Assembly: GCA_965368115.1 (NCBI GenBank)
Contig: CBDULQ010000239.1
Coordinates: forward strand, 1-5,171
Length of the DNA stretch: 5,171 nt
DNA from: CBDULQ01 sp965368115
Lineage (GTDB): Bacteria; Pseudomonadota; Gammaproteobacteria; SZUA-229
Direction of reading: 5' to 3'
The translations under genes and the position numbers were made by a program. The first letter of the stretch is position 1. Each line of letters opens with the position of its first letter. The notes beneath the pieces are model-generated. The model saw nothing but the letters and a program-made list of their open reading frames with translations, was not told the origin of the DNA and did not search any database. This document shows positions 3,982 to 5,171 of the stretch, one piece after another.

Positions 3982-5171
3982 TTACTCGATAATCTTACTT
4001 ACAACACCCGCGCCAACGGTACGGCCACCTTCGCGAATCGCGAAACGCAGGCCTTCTTCCATGGCGATCGGGGCGATCAGGCTGACGGTCATCTTGATGT
4101 TGTCGCCTGGCATAACCATCTCTACACCTTCCGGCAGATCTACCGCTCCGGTCACGTCCGTGGTACGGAAGTAGAACTGGGGACGGTAGTTGCTGAAGAA
4201 TGGGGTGTGACGGCCACCTTCATCTTTGCTCAGTACGTAGACTTCGCATTCGAATTTGCTGTGCGGGGTGATGGAGCCGGGCTTGCAGCACACCTGGCCG
4301 CGCTCGACGTCTTCTCGCTTGGTGCCGCGCAGCAGCAGACCAACGTTGTCACCCGCCTGACCTTCGTCCAGCAGTTTACGGAACATTTCTACACCGGTGA
4401 CGGTGGTGGTCTGGGTGTCGCGAATACCGACGATTTCGATTTCTTCGCCCACTTTGACGATGCCGCGTTCGATACGACCGGTCACAACCGTACCACGACC
4501 GGAGATGGAGAAAACGTCTTCCACGGGCATCAGGAACGGCTGGTCTACTGCGCGCTCGGGCTCGGGGATGTATTCGTCCATGGCTTCGACCAGCTTGACG
4601 ATGGACGGGGCACCAATTTCGCTGGTGTCGCCTTCCAGTGCTTTCAGGGCGGAACCTTTGATGATCGGGGTGTCGTCTCCCGGGAAGTCGTAGCTGTCGA
4701 GCAGTTCGCGTACTTCCATTTCAACCAGTTCCAGCAGCTCTTCGTCGTCGACCATGTCGGCTTTGTTCAGGAAGACCACAATGTAGGGTACGCCCACCTG
4801 ACGCGACAGCAGGATGTGCTCTCGGGTCTGGGGCATCGGGCCGTCGGCCGCTGAACACACCAGAATCGCGCCGTCCATCTGGGCCGCACCGGTGATCATG
4901 TTCTTAACGTAGTCCGCGTGTCCCGGGCAATCTACGTGGGCGTAGTGACGGGTGGGGGATTCGTATTCAACGTGGGAAGTCGCGATGGTGATACCACGCG
5001 CTTTTTCTTCCGGTGCGTTGTCGATTTGATCAAACGCTTTCGCTTCACCACCACTGGCTTCGGCCATGACCTTGGTCAGCGCCGCTGTCAGGGTTGTTTT
5101 ACCATGGTCTACGTGACCGATTGTGCCCACGTTTACGTGGGGTTTCGTGCGTTCAAATTTTTCCTTGGACA
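3982..5171 (-). CDS. tuf: Elongation factor Tu (one base short of complete)
   Basis: EF-Tu is the GTPase that carries aminoacyl-tRNA to the ribosomal A site. The coding region runs off the high-coordinate edge with only the first base of the start codon missing: the last two bases supply TG, followed by SKEKFERTKPHVNVGTIG. The inferred protein is 396 residues. GTPase motifs are intact: P-loop GHVDHGKT (19-26), switch I RGITI (about 59-63), DCPG (81-84) followed by catalytic His85, NKAD (136-139) and SAL (174-176). The beta-barrel domains 2 and 3 follow, with GGRHTPFF, YRPQFYFRTTDVTG and a normal C-terminal AIREGGRTVGAGVVSKIIE. A GTG codon at 5130 is internal (Val15) and is not the start. An adjacent Cys-Cys pair lies at 295-296. 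Upstream context is outside the window, so which tuf copy this is cannot be told; the position before secE corresponds to tufB of E. coli. Confidence 0.98.
   Translation of the reverse strand, partial: SKEKFERTKPHVNVGTIGHVDHGKTTLTAALTKVMAEASGGEAKAFDQIDNAPEEKARGITIATSHVEYESPTRHYAHVDCPGHADYVKNMITGAAQMDGAILVCSAADGPMPQTREHILLSRQVGVPYIVVFLNKADMVDDEELLELVEMEVRELLDSYDFPGDDTPIIKGSALKALEGDTSEIGAPSIVKLVEAMDEYIPEPERAVDQPFLMPVEDVFSISGRGTVVTGRIERGIVKVGEEIEIVGIRDTQTTTVTGVEMFRKLLDEGQAGDNVGLLLRGTKREDVERGQVCCKPGSITPHSKFECEVYVLSKDEGGRHTPFFSNYRPQFYFRTTDVTGAVDLPEGVEMVMPGDNIKMTVSLIAPIAMEEGLRFAIREGGRTVGAGVVSKIIE

Noticed and set aside
3895..4854. Long plus-strand open frame (319 codons) opposite tuf
   Set aside because: It is the reverse complement of a highly conserved, codon-biased EF-Tu gene, also covers part of the tRNA, and its translation has no recognisable family features.
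1..5171. Undescribed system, mobile element or CRISPR array
   Set aside because: Every substantial minus-strand coding frame is a recognised housekeeping gene, the gaps are short, and no direct-repeat array, transposase or foreign-looking gene is visible.

Overview
The window is a conserved translation and transcription gene cluster, read entirely from the minus strand. In transcription order (high to low coordinate) it holds tuf (EF-Tu), tRNA-Trp(CCA), secE, nusG, rplK (L11), rplA (L1), rplJ (L10), rplL (L7/L12) and the first 67 codons of rpoB. The gene order, a tRNA-Trp lying between tuf and secE, a three-membrane-segment SecE and the E. coli-like protein sequences indicate a gammaproteobacterium. 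A 177-residue NusG, a 176-residue L10 and a 396-residue EF-Tu fit the Pseudomonas/Cellvibrio/Saccharophagus side of the class better than the enterics, but the genus cannot be fixed from this sequence alone.

Layout. Bases 5171-3982 hold tuf, complete except for the first base of its start codon. Bases 3959-3928 hold a terminator-like hairpin, followed almost at once by tRNA-Trp (3921-3846). secE (3818-3438) and nusG (3435-2902) are separated by 2 bases. A 111-base gap precedes rplK (2790-2359), which is 2 bases from rplA (2356-1655). A 253-base untranslated region, read as the L10 leader, precedes rplJ (1401-871). rplL (820-440) follows after 50 bases. The 236 bases between rplL and rpoB hold a strong intrinsic-terminator-like hairpin, a long imperfect stem resembling an RNase III site, and a 17-base palindrome close to the rpoB start.

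How the parts fit together. EF-Tu delivers aminoacyl-tRNA to the ribosome. L11, L1, L10 and L7/L12 form the factor-binding stalk region and the L1 stalk. SecE is part of the protein-export channel. NusG links RNA polymerase to the ribosome or to Rho, and RpoB is the polymerase beta subunit. The non-coding gaps are where regulation would act: L1 feedback on rplKA, L10-L12 feedback on rplJL, and partial termination plus RNA processing to lower rpoB output relative to rplL.

No mobile element, CRISPR array, phage gene or unfamiliar protein-coding gene was found. The points of interest are RNA-level structures in the gaps, not a new gene system. Long plus-strand open frames opposite tuf, rplL and rplJ are shadows of the real genes.
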